This document shows positions 26,234 through 33,962 of a stretch of 64,000 bases of DNA, piece after piece. Source of the DNA: an uncultured Clostridium sp. (lineage in GTDB: Bacteria; Bacillota; Clostridia; Lachnospirales; Lachnospiraceae); contig CAMNRM010000004.1 in NCBI GenBank assembly GCA_946553025.1, positions 1 to 64,000 of the forward strand. Reading direction: 5' to 3'. A program made the position numbers and the translations under genes. The notes beneath the pieces are model-generated. The model did not search any database. It saw nothing but the letters and a program-made list of their open reading frames with translations, and was not told the origin of the DNA. Every line of letters begins with the position of its first letter. Positions within the stretch are counted from its first letter, which is position 1.

Positions 26234-28183
26234 TTGGAAAAAAGAAAAATGGTCTGGAAATGTGTGAAGATACTGGCAAAGGGAACGAAAATTTTCCTGC
26301 ACATGCTTATGCCTGTGCTTTCGTTTCTGCTCTTTGAATGGGTTGCCGGAAATCTTTTCCATCTTTCCCGGCCTTTTCTTGTTTTGGGTATTTTGTGGAC
26401 GGCAGTGTTTTATCTGGCGGCTTTTGGGATTTTTGGCAATACACGATTTTCCCTTCCGCTGGTATCGCTATTCTTTTACGGTCTTTCCGTTGCGGAAACC
26501 TTTGTGATGGAGTTTCGCCAGAATCCGATTATGCTCTGGGATATTTTTTCTTTGCCGACGGCGCTTTCCGTAGCGCAGAATTATCGCTTTACTTTTTCCA
26601 TGGAAATGAAGATCGCGGGCATGATTCTTCTCAATGTCAACTATCTTTTTTTGTTTTTTCCGCTTCGGGCAAGGGGATTAAAGCAGCGCCTGGCGGCAGG
26701 AATCGGAAGTTTTGGGCTATCCGCAGCCTATATTTCGGTTTTTTTCCGACGGATCGTTCCTGCCTGGGCGCTGGTGATCAATGTATGGGCGATGCAGGAA
26801 AGCTTTGATACCTACGGCTACATCCTGGCCACGGCGGTTTCCGCGCAGTATCTGGTGAAAAAACCGCCCCACGGTTATTCGTATGCCCATTTGCAGGAAC
26901 TTGCAGAGAAAATAGAAAATGGGACGTATTTTGCAGGAGAAACCGCAGGCGGGAATGATGCTGAGGAAGAAGCTGAGAATGATTTTGAGAAAGAAGCAGA
27001 AGCCAGGGGATTTTTTTCGGGAAGTCAGGAGAACTCTGAAGGTGAAGGGATTTGCCCGGTAAATCTTATCTGCATTATGAATGAAAGCCTGGCGGATCTG
27101 CACGTTGTCGGGGAATTTACAACGAATAAAGATTATTTTCCTTTTATCCATGGACTGACGGAAAATACGGTAAAGGGAAGTCTTTGTGTTCCGGTTTTTG
27201 GTGCGATGACCAGCAATACGGAGTTTGAATTTCTTACCGGGGACAGCATGGCGCTTTTTCCGGTGAATACCAGCGCCTATCAGTTTTATGTCCGCCCGGA
27301 TACAAAATCCCTGGTCAGCACCTTAAAAGCGCAGGGTTACCGCGCCGTGGCGATGCATCCCTATCCGCCGGAGAACTGGAACCGCGATAAATGCTATGCA
27401 AACATGGGTTTTGATGCATTTTTGTCCTGGGATGATTTTATGGGGAGTGAGGTTTTGCGCTATTATGTCAGTGACCGGGGAAATTATCGGAAAATTATTG
27501 AAGAAGTCGAGAAAAAAGAAGCACCCTCGGATAAGCTGTTTATCTTTAATGTTACGATGCAGAATCATGGGGGATATGACGAGGTGAATGAAAGCTTTCC
27601 CCACGAGATTTATCTTACCGGGGAAAATCGGGGGAAGTTTCCCAAGGCGGATCAGTATCTCTCGCTGATGCTGGAATCCGATCGGGCATTTCAGGAACTG
27701 ACCGAGTATTTCAGCCAGGTTGAGGAACCGACGATGCTGGTAATGTTTGGCGATCATCAGCCGGGGATAGAAGAGGAGTTTTATGATAAGATTGCCGGAA
27801 AGCCCGGCGGGGAAGTGTCGGATGAAGAACATTTAAACCGGTACCAGACGCCGTTTATTATCTGGACAAATTATTCCCAGCCTTCGCAGGATCTGGGAAA
27901 GCTGGGAGCCGTGTATCTGTCTTCCTATGTATTGGACTGCGCAAACCTTTCCATGAGTCCGTTCCAGCGCTTTTTGGGTAAGATGTCGGAGAAACTTCCA
28001 GTAATTCATCCCATTGGGTGCTATGGACGGGATGGAACCTACTATACCTGGGAGGAGGCAAGATCGGCTTCCTGTCCTTTCTCGCCGATGCTGCTGGACT
28101 ATGAAAGGATGGTCTATAATCACAGCCTGGATGTTCAGAAGGCAGAAGCATTATTTTCCGTACTGTCCACACCTTCACAGTAA
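26234..28183 (+). CDS. Membrane sulfatase-fold protein, LTA-synthase-like
   Basis: Likely phosphoglycerol or phosphoethanolamine transferase acting outside the membrane on teichoic acid or glycans. Five hydrophobic segments fall in the first ~200 residues, followed by a polar, acidic linker (~245-285). The sulfatase-like domain has NLICIMNESLADLHV (first metal ligands), the likely nucleophile Thr within AMTSNTEFEFLTG, and MLVMFGDHQPG near the C-terminus with Asp/His metal ligands. I chose TTG 26234 with AAGGAG 10 bases upstream. ATG 26249 is an alternative, and an in-frame TTG at 26168 lacks a good site. Confidence 0.82.
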   Translation: MEKRKMVWKCVKILAKGTKIFLHMLMPVLSFLLFEWVAGNLFHLSRPFLVLGILWTAVFYLAAFGIFGNTRFSLPLVSLFFYGLSVAETFVMEFRQNPIMLWDIFSLPTALSVAQNYRFTFSMEMKIAGMILLNVNYLFLFFPLRARGLKQRLAAGIGSFGLSAAYISVFFRRIVPAWALVINVWAMQESFDTYGYILATAVSAQYLVKKPPHGYSYAHLQELAEKIENGTYFAGETAGGNDAEEEAENDFEKEAEARGFFSGSQENSEGEGICPVNLICIMNESLADLHVVGEFTTNKDYFPFIHGLTENTVKGSLCVPVFGAMTSNTEFEFLTGDSMALFPVNTSAYQFYVRPDTKSLVSTLKAQGYRAVAMHPYPPENWNRDKCYANMGFDAFLSWDDFMGSEVLRYYVSDRGNYRKIIEEVEKKEAPSDKLFIFNVTMQNHGGYDEVNESFPHEIYLTGENRGKFPKADQYLSLMLESDRAFQELTEYFSQVEEPTMLVMFGDHQPGIEEEFYDKIAGKPGGEVSDEEHLNRYQTPFIIWTNYSQPSQDLGKLGAVYLSSYVLDCANLSMSPFQRFLGKMSEKLPVIHPIGCYGRDGTYYTWEEARSASCPFSPMLLDYERMVYNHSLDVQKAEALFSVLSTPSQ

Positions 28184-28268
28184 TTTTTTTCTCTGCCGCC
28201 GCAGCCGCTGACCCGGATAGTTTTTTGCCTTATGGATAACAGCATTTTGTTGGATGAGCAGCAGTATT

Positions 28269-28559
28269 TTAGTTTTTTCGTGACAGTTTTCTGGATAACA
28301 GCCGCAGGGTTTCCAGCTTCTTTTTATCACTTTCGGATAAATGCCCGGTCAGGATTTCCGCGATAACGGCGGTTTCCTGGTCGGAAAACTGAATTCCCTG
28401 TTTCATAGTTTCCTGGTTTAATTCCATAAAGGCACCGAGAAGTTCATTTTTGGGCATGTGGGCAATGCGGTTGGAGAAAGAAACCAGGAGATCGAGTTTT
28501 TTGGGGTCCATGCCCTTTAAGCGAGGGTCATTTCTCCAGGATGTTTGTGTTTGTTCCAT
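28269..28559 (-). CDS. Small hypothetical helical protein
   Basis: 96 residues, apparently all-helical and soluble: DPRLKGMDPKKLDLLVSFSNRI, then MPKNELLGAFMELNQE, and a C-terminal basic LRLLSRKLSRKN. AAAGGTCAGG precedes the ATG. It follows the gene at 28649-29119 by 89 bases on the same strand, and both contain repeated short amphipathic helices, so they probably form an operon. No family function was recognised. Confidence 0.7.
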   Translation of the reverse strand: MEQTQTSWRNDPRLKGMDPKKLDLLVSFSNRIAHMPKNELLGAFMELNQETMKQGIQFSDQETAVIAEILTGHLSESDKKKLETLRLLSRKLSRKN

Positions 28560-28648
28560 AGTTTACCTGACCTTTCTATGTAAAATAAGCGCTTTCGTCG
28601 GAGTTTTTTGTTGGAGTTTCGATTCTTTGCTTCTGCTGGTTTTTGCTG

Positions 28649-29119
28649 TCAGGTAAAAGCCTGCAGCGACTGCATCATCAGCTGAATATTCTCCAGACGG
28701 GACTGCTGTTCCGGGGAGAGGATGTTTTTTAACTTTTCCAGCATCAGGGAAGGTGAGGACGTATTGCTTTCCTGTGCAGGTGCGGTTTCCTGATAGTTTC
28801 TGCGCAGCTGGAAGCCCTGGATCAGGTTAATCAATACATCGAAGAGATCCTGTTCCTGCTTTGTGCCGTAAGGTTTCATGGCGTTTAACATTTCTATCGG
28901 GGAGATTTTATCCTGTTCTACGGAACAAATCCCCATCTCACCTTCCGGCCCTTCCTGGAATAATTCCATCGTGCGCATCAGTTCATTGCCTTTAACTAAA
29001 AGAGAGAGAAATTTCTGCTGGGAAACATGGACGTAGGGCAGTGCCGCCTTAATCATCTGTAAATGGTGATCACCGATAAGATAATCCAGTTCGGTAAACT
29101 TTAATTCATCTCTTTCCAT
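28649..29119 (-). CDS. Hypothetical helical protein
   Basis: 156 residues. The start at 29119 is chosen because GGAGGAAGA lies directly before this ATG; an in-frame ATG at 29176 would add 19 unlikely residues. The sequence begins MERDELKFTELDYLIGDHHL and is helix-rich with Leu/Met, ending ENIQLMMQSLQAFT. A Ser/Thr/Pro-rich patch (APAQESNTSSPS) precedes the last helices. No signal peptide or membrane helix is seen. Function unknown. Probably co-expressed with the 96-residue protein downstream. Confidence 0.68.
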   Translation of the reverse strand: MERDELKFTELDYLIGDHHLQMIKAALPYVHVSQQKFLSLLVKGNELMRTMELFQEGPEGEMGICSVEQDKISPIEMLNAMKPYGTKQEQDLFDVLINLIQGFQLRRNYQETAPAQESNTSSPSLMLEKLKNILSPEQQSRLENIQLMMQSLQAFT

Positions 29120-29283
29120 TCTTCCTCCATCTTCGTTCATTTGCCGCTGTCTGCAGATCCTTTCGCTGCTGTTCATACATTCACGGCAACGATCTTTTAC
29201 AGCCGCTATGATTTTCTTTGCTTCTATGTATATGGCTGATGTACGGGATTTATGTCTTATGCATATGATAAAATGTACCCCCA

Positions 29284-29334
29284 GTTACTGTTCACGCAGG
29301 TCTGCGTACTTGCTGTGAACGTGTGAACAGTAAC
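29284..29334. repeat. Dispersed palindromic element, complete copy
   Basis: GTTACTGTTCAC (29284-29295) and GTGAACAGTAAC (29323-29334) are a perfect 12-base inverted repeat enclosing a 27-base centre with GCAGGTCTGCG. It is the best-preserved of at least six related intergenic sites in this window. Confidence 0.85.
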
Positions 29335-29359
29335 TACCCCCAAAAAGGAGGATGTTTTT

Positions 29360-29497
29360 ATGGTCTATACAAAGCTGATTATCGACGGCAATGCAGTCTA
29401 TGAAATAGATGAGGAATGTATGATGCAGCGCAGAAAGCAGCTAGAAGAAATGGAACGCCAGGAAAGAGCAGGAACGAAAAACCAGCAGCAAAAGTAA
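29360..29497 (+). CDS. Small 45-residue hypothetical protein
   Basis: The ATG at 29360 follows AAAAAGGAGG (29343-29352). The product starts MVYTKLIIDGNAVYEIDEEC and continues as a charged helix rich in Gln, Glu and Arg (MMQRRKQLEEMERQERAG). It has a strong ribosome binding site, plausible amino-acid composition and a terminator 54 bases after its stop. No function recognised. Confidence 0.65.
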   Translation: MVYTKLIIDGNAVYEIDEECMMQRRKQLEEMERQERAGTKNQQQK

Positions 29498-29550
29498 ACA
29501 GGGAAATCCTGAACAAGAGAACAGCAAAACAGAAAACCGTAAATAAAGAA

Positions 29551-29584
29551 AAAGGGCATTCCCAAATAAGGATGCCCTTTTCCC
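29551..29584 (+). terminator. Rho-independent terminator after small ORF
   Basis: GGGCAT (29554-29559) and ATGCCC (29572-29577) form the stem, with an A-run before and TTTT after. Confidence 0.7.
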
Positions 29585-29601
29585 GGATGTGCGGGTTTCA
29601 A

Positions 29602-29655
29602 GGTCAAAAATCCATCAGGTAAGCAAGCATTTGTCAGGTTTTTGCATTTTTGACC
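29602..29655. terminator. Inverted repeat between convergent genes
   Basis: GGTCAAAAA (29602-29610) pairs with TTTTTGACC (29647-29655). It lies between the plus-strand small gene and the minus-strand Cys-rich gene and can act as a terminator for the latter. Confidence 0.55.
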
Positions 29656-29677
29656 TTTTGACCCTGCGTGCACAGGA

Positions 29678-29917
29678 TTAGCAGAAGAAACGTCCGCCGC
29701 CGCAGCAGCACAGAAGAATAAGAATCCAGCAGATATCTCCTCCAAAACCAAAACTGCATCCGCAGTTGCAGCTATTGTCGAAGCATCCGTTGCTGCATCC
29801 GCCGTTGCCGCCGCAGCAGCACAGGATTAAGATAAGGAAAATCAGATTTGAACAATTTCCTCCGCCTGCCTGGCATTCGCACCCACAACCACAGTTTGTT
29901 GCCGCTACATCACTCAT
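29678..29917 (-). CDS. Small Cys/Gly-rich protein with hydrophobic segments
   Basis: 79 residues with 18 cysteines. It has an N-terminal CGCGCEC cluster and two related blocks in which a hydrophobic run is followed by CCCGG: NLIFLILILCCCGGNGG and CWILILLCCCGGG. Between them are Cys-X-Cys spacings (SCNCGC). GGAGGATTTAAC precedes the ATG, a strong signal that it is translated. Proteins of this look occur in Lachnospiraceae and are sometimes given chorion-like high-cysteine names by automated annotation. Whether it binds metal, forms disulfides or coats spores is unknown. Confidence 0.7.
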   Translation of the reverse strand: MSDVAATNCGCGCECQAGGGNCSNLIFLILILCCCGGNGGCSNGCFDNSCNCGCSFGFGGDICWILILLCCCGGGRFFC

Positions 29918-30022
29918 GTTAAATCCTCCAAAAATTTTCTTTACACTCCATCATATGAACACCGGCTTGCCATAGTTTCCTTGATTTCAAAAAAGATTTC
30001 AAAAAAGTTTTACTATCTTTCC

Positions 30023-30051
30023 TTGTGTTCTTAAGGCGGGCGTGTTAGAAT
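30023..30051 (+). promoter_or_regulatory. Possible promoter of the MATE gene
   Basis: TTGTGT (30023-30028), 17 bases, TAGAAT (30046-30051). The -35 is weak, the -10 good. Confidence 0.4.
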
Positions 30052-30139
30052 CATAGGATAGAAGTGCCTGAAGCATGTACGGACATCTGGTTGTGCAGAG
30101 GATTTGTGATAGAAAAGTGACAGAAAAGGACAGGATGAT

Positions 30140-31513
30140 ATGACAAACAATGAAGATAAAATAGAATTATTTGAGCGAAAACCCATTCCCCAGGCCGTGG
30201 CGCAGTTGGCTGTTCCTACGATATTAAGTTCCCTGGTTATGGTGCTTTACAATATGGCGGACACTTATTTTGTCGGGATGTTAAATGATCCTGTGCAGAA
30301 TGCCGCCGTAACCCTGGCTGCACCGGTTCTTCTGGCCTTTAATGCCGTAAATAATCTTTTTGGCGTGGGAAGCTCCAGTATGATGAGCCGGGCACTGGGA
30401 AGACGGGATTATGAAGCCGTACAGAAAAGCTCGGCATTCGGGTTTTACTGTGCGCTGTTTTGTGCACTTTTGTTTTCTTTTTTATGCATGGTTTTCCGCT
30501 CGCCCCTGCTGCAGCTTCTGGGTGCGGATACTCATACCGTCAGCGCGACGAACGATTACCTTCAGTGGACGGTGATCTGCGGCGCGGCCCCTGCGATATT
30601 AAACGTCGTTATGGCCTATATGGTGCGTTCCGAGGGGGCTTCCCTCCATGCCAGTTTGGGAACCATGAGCGGATGTCTGTTAAATATTGTTTTAGATCCC
30701 ATCTTTATTCTCCCCTGGGGGCTGAATATGGGAGCGGCCGGGGCGGGGCTTGCAACGTTTATATCCAACTGTGTTGCCTGCATGTATTTCTTTATCCTGG
30801 TTTATAGGAAGAGGAAAGAAACCTTTGTCTGCTTTAATCCCCGGAAATTCGGCTGGGAAAAGGCCATTGTCCTTGGGGTGTGCGGTGTGGGAATTCCGGC
30901 TTCCATCCAAAACCTTCTTAACGTTACCGGGATGACCATATTAAATAACTTTACTTCGGCCTATCAGGCAGATGCCGTGGCGGCGATGGGCATTGCCCAG
31001 AAAATCAATATGCTTCCCCTGCAGATTGCCCTTGGTTTTTCCCAGGGAATTATGCCGTTGATCAGCTATAATTATTCCAGCAGGAACGATAAGCGGATGA
31101 AGGATTCCCTTCTTTTTGTGCTGAAAACCTTAATTCCCTGTATGCTCCTTGTTTCAGCCGCTTACTATCTGGGAGCGGGGGTGCTTATCGGGGCGTTTAT
31201 GAAGAATCCTTCCATTATTGCCTATGGGACACAGTTTCTGCGCGGTTTTTGCCTGGGGCTTCCGTTCCTCTGCATGGACTTTGTGGCCGTGGGTGTATTT
31301 CAGGCGATTGGGCTGGGTTCAGCCGCCTTTATCTTTGCTATTCTGCGAAAGATTGTGCTGGAAATCCCGGCCCTGTATGTGCTGAATTATTTCTTCCCGC
31401 TCTACGGATTATCCTATTCGCAGTTTGTTGCGGAATTTGTCTTATCCATCGCTGCGGTGTGGATGCTGGCAAGAATTTTCAGAAAATTACAGAGCCAGCC
31501 AAAGACGGTTTAA
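30140..31513 (+). CDS. MATE family efflux transporter
   Basis: Twelve-helix multidrug and toxic compound exporter driven by Na+ or H+. Features: IPQAVAQLAVPTILSSLVMVLYNMADTYFVG in helix 1, SRALGRRDYEAVQKSS in the first loop, the pseudo-repeat second half beginning near FGWEKAIVLGVCGVGIP, and FSQGIMPLISYNYSSRNDKRM, the second-half loop typical of the NorM/DinF-like subfamily of Clostridia. 457 residues, full length. Single gene. Substrate unknown. Confidence 0.93.
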   Translation: MTNNEDKIELFERKPIPQAVAQLAVPTILSSLVMVLYNMADTYFVGMLNDPVQNAAVTLAAPVLLAFNAVNNLFGVGSSSMMSRALGRRDYEAVQKSSAFGFYCALFCALLFSFLCMVFRSPLLQLLGADTHTVSATNDYLQWTVICGAAPAILNVVMAYMVRSEGASLHASLGTMSGCLLNIVLDPIFILPWGLNMGAAGAGLATFISNCVACMYFFILVYRKRKETFVCFNPRKFGWEKAIVLGVCGVGIPASIQNLLNVTGMTILNNFTSAYQADAVAAMGIAQKINMLPLQIALGFSQGIMPLISYNYSSRNDKRMKDSLLFVLKTLIPCMLLVSAAYYLGAGVLIGAFMKNPSIIAYGTQFLRGFCLGLPFLCMDFVAVGVFQAIGLGSAAFIFAILRKIVLEIPALYVLNYFFPLYGLSYSQFVAEFVLSIAAVWMLARIFRKLQSQPKTV

Positions 31514-31835
31514 GTTTATAGGAAAAATCAGATTTTTTTGGATGAATGGATGACGGAATAAAGAGGCAGAACGCAAAAAGGAAAGAAAAAAAGGAAAATT
31601 GTACAAGAGATTTAATAATTGTGCAACACATTTTAATATTTTGGTAATTCCATTTTTGGGAAAATGTGTTATACTATAATGCGGTGAAGCTTGCCGGAAC
31701 ATGTTTATTTATGCTGCCGGCGAAACAACACCGGAAATAAAAGAATCATAAGGGCAGAAAATCGTTTATGGACATGTCCGTCAGGGACAGAAATCTGCGC
31801 TTATATAAATATATAGGGATGACAGGTGATGGAAA
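31514..31835 (+). other. Intergenic region with promoter of the VanW gene
   Basis: No gene. Overlapping TATACT (31670-31675) and TATAAT (31675-31680) are likely -10 elements; TTCCAT at 31648 is a weak -35. A leader of ~150 bases follows, containing GCCGG/CCGGC segments (31690-31715) that may fold. The rest is purine-rich filler. Confidence 0.45.
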
Positions 31836-33881
31836 ATGAACAATGATTATGAAAGAGGCCGTGCATCTTCCGGCCAGGGCAGCTCAAGAAGCAGGAATTC
31901 CCGAAGCTCTGCTTCTTACGGCAGGAACGGACACAGTTCGGGGACGACAGGAAGGACAGGCAGTTCTTCCCACAGCACAGGTTCAAGAGGGAGGAGCACG
32001 AGGAGCAGCTCTTCATCTGCACACCGTTCATCGCAGGGGCGTTCAGCTTACCGCCAGAGCAGCAGCTACGGGAGAAGCGGATATAATAAAAGAAGAAATC
32101 ACCGCAGGAGAAATGCTTCAAATATCTGGTTGTACAGCGTTATCAGTCTGGTGGCCGTTGTTGCCGTAGTATCCGTAATCTGGGGTATTAAGGAAAAGAA
32201 AAAAAGAGATGCCCAAAAGACAACCGAATATATCGAAGAAACCACGACCGTTCCGGAAACCGAGCTGGAAAAGACGGTTATGGTGGATAATATCGTGATT
32301 ACCGGAATGAGCCGTGACGTTGCAAAAGCTGCCATTTTACAGGAATATCCATGGGCGATGACCGTGCAGAACGGCGAAGAAACCTACTCGGTGACGAATT
32401 TAATGGAAGCCAAGGTCGATGCGCTTTTAGATGAGATATATACCGGGGAACCGAAAGAAAGCTATACCCTGGATACCCACGGGCTGGAGGAAGCCGCCGC
32501 AGCCGAGGCAAAAGCCGTGGCGGATCTCTGGGATAAAAAGGCGAAGAACGGTTCCATATCTTCTTTTGATGATGATGCCAATAAATTTGTCTTTACCGGG
32601 GCGGAGATGGGAAGCGCCGTAGATCAGGAAAAGCTGGCAGCGGACATCTTAGCCGCGCTGGAGAAAAAAGAGTTTAACCAGGTGATTCCGGTGACGACGA
32701 CCGAAGTGCATCCGGAATTTGACGAGGAAACCGCAAAGGAAAAATATAAAACCGTCAGCACCTTTACCACGAATTCCACGGCAAACAGCAAGAGGAATAC
32801 CAACTTAAAGCTGGCCTGCCGGGCGATTAACGGCACGGTGCTTCAGCCGGGCGAGGAGTTTTCCTTTAATACGGTGGTAGGGCAGAGAACCGAAGAAAAG
32901 GGCTATCAGCCGGCCGGTGCCTACAGTAACGGTGAAGTGGTGCAGGAGATCGGCGGCGGTGTGTGCCAGGTTTCCACCACACTGTACAATGCCGTACTGC
33001 GGGCCGGATTAAAAACCACAACCCGCCGTTCCCACACCTACGAACCGTCCTATGTCACGCCGGGAATGGATGCAACCGTAAGCTATGGCGGGCCGGATTA
33101 CAAGTTTGTCAATAATTCTTCCACGGCTATCGGCATCCGGGCCAGCTACTCCGATCAGGTAGTAACCGTGTCCATCTACGCCGTACCCATCCTGGAAGAA
33201 GGCGTGAAATATACTTTAAAATCAACAAAGCTTAAAGATACCGATGTTCCTCCGCCAACCTACGAAGAAGATATGACCCTTCTTCCGGAGGTGGAAAAAG
33301 TAAAGAGTGAGGGAAGCCAGGGAAGCTACTGGGAAACCCGTCTGGTGATCACCAAAGACGGAGAAACCATCAGCGATGAAGTGGATCATAACACGACTTA
33401 CAAGGGACATGCCCCGGTAATCTTAAGAAATACCTCCGGTGTCGTTATACCTCCGGAAAATGTCGAAGTTCCTACAGAAACACCGATTGCCTCCGAAGGC
33501 GCAGCCGACGGCTTTGCCAATGCACCGGTAGAAGTGCCGGAGCCGGGAGAAGCAGCAAACCCGACAGGATCTTCCACAAGTCCGACCGGTTCGACGACTT
33601 CCTCCGGAAATACCAACCGAACCGAAGCCAGCCGCCCGGAGAGTAGCACAGAGGCTTCAAGACCGGCAGAAACCTCGAGGCCGGCAGAGCCGACCAGGCC
33701 AGCCGAAACCTCCAGACCGGCAGAGAGCACCACCTCTGCGCCGTCTGTTCCCTCCGGACCAACCGCGCCGCCCGCACCGAACACCCCAGGCGGGGCAGTA
33801 TCCCCCGGTGAAAACGGTCCCGGCTACGGCGGCCCGGGAAACCCGGCAGAGATAGTGGCACCGAATCCGTTGGGGGCGTAA
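31836..33881 (+). CDS. VanW-domain membrane-anchored protein
   Basis: Probable cell-wall-linked protein. Residues ~1-90 are Ser/Arg/Gly-rich and would be cytoplasmic. A single membrane helix follows (~93-115, IWLYSVISLVAVVAVVSVIWG). The extracellular part has a YoaR-like region, then the VanW domain from ~338 (GEEFSFNTVVG, AGAYSNGEVV, IGGGVCQVSTTLYNA, RRSHTYEPSYV). The last ~130 residues are Pro/Ser/Thr/Glu-rich with TSRPAE-type repeats and no sorting motif. VanW proteins accompany some vancomycin-resistance loci, but no van genes are nearby and resistance should not be inferred. Confidence 0.85.
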   Translation: MNNDYERGRASSGQGSSRSRNSRSSASYGRNGHSSGTTGRTGSSSHSTGSRGRSTRSSSSSAHRSSQGRSAYRQSSSYGRSGYNKRRNHRRRNASNIWLYSVISLVAVVAVVSVIWGIKEKKKRDAQKTTEYIEETTTVPETELEKTVMVDNIVITGMSRDVAKAAILQEYPWAMTVQNGEETYSVTNLMEAKVDALLDEIYTGEPKESYTLDTHGLEEAAAAEAKAVADLWDKKAKNGSISSFDDDANKFVFTGAEMGSAVDQEKLAADILAALEKKEFNQVIPVTTTEVHPEFDEETAKEKYKTVSTFTTNSTANSKRNTNLKLACRAINGTVLQPGEEFSFNTVVGQRTEEKGYQPAGAYSNGEVVQEIGGGVCQVSTTLYNAVLRAGLKTTTRRSHTYEPSYVTPGMDATVSYGGPDYKFVNNSSTAIGIRASYSDQVVTVSIYAVPILEEGVKYTLKSTKLKDTDVPPPTYEEDMTLLPEVEKVKSEGSQGSYWETRLVITKDGETISDEVDHNTTYKGHAPVILRNTSGVVIPPENVEVPTETPIASEGAADGFANAPVEVPEPGEAANPTGSSTSPTGSTTSSGNTNRTEASRPESSTEASRPAETSRPAEPTRPAETSRPAESTTSAPSVPSGPTAPPAPNTPGGAVSPGENGPGYGGPGNPAEIVAPNPLGA

Positions 33882-33908
33882 AAAAAGGAAATAGATTCAG
33901 TTCATAAG

Positions 33909-33944
33909 AAAAAGCGATCCATTGCAGAATAGGATCGCTTTTTT
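33909..33944 (+). terminator. Rho-independent terminator after VanW gene
   Basis: AAAAAGCGATCC (33909-33920) pairs with GGATCGCTTTTT (33932-33943) around an 11-base loop. Confidence 0.85.
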
Positions 33945-33962
33945 ACAAAGAAGGAAGGGCAG

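Noticed and set aside
31836-33881. Vancomycin-resistance locus
   Set aside because: Only a VanW domain is present; no vanHAX ligase, dehydrogenase or dipeptidase genes nearby.
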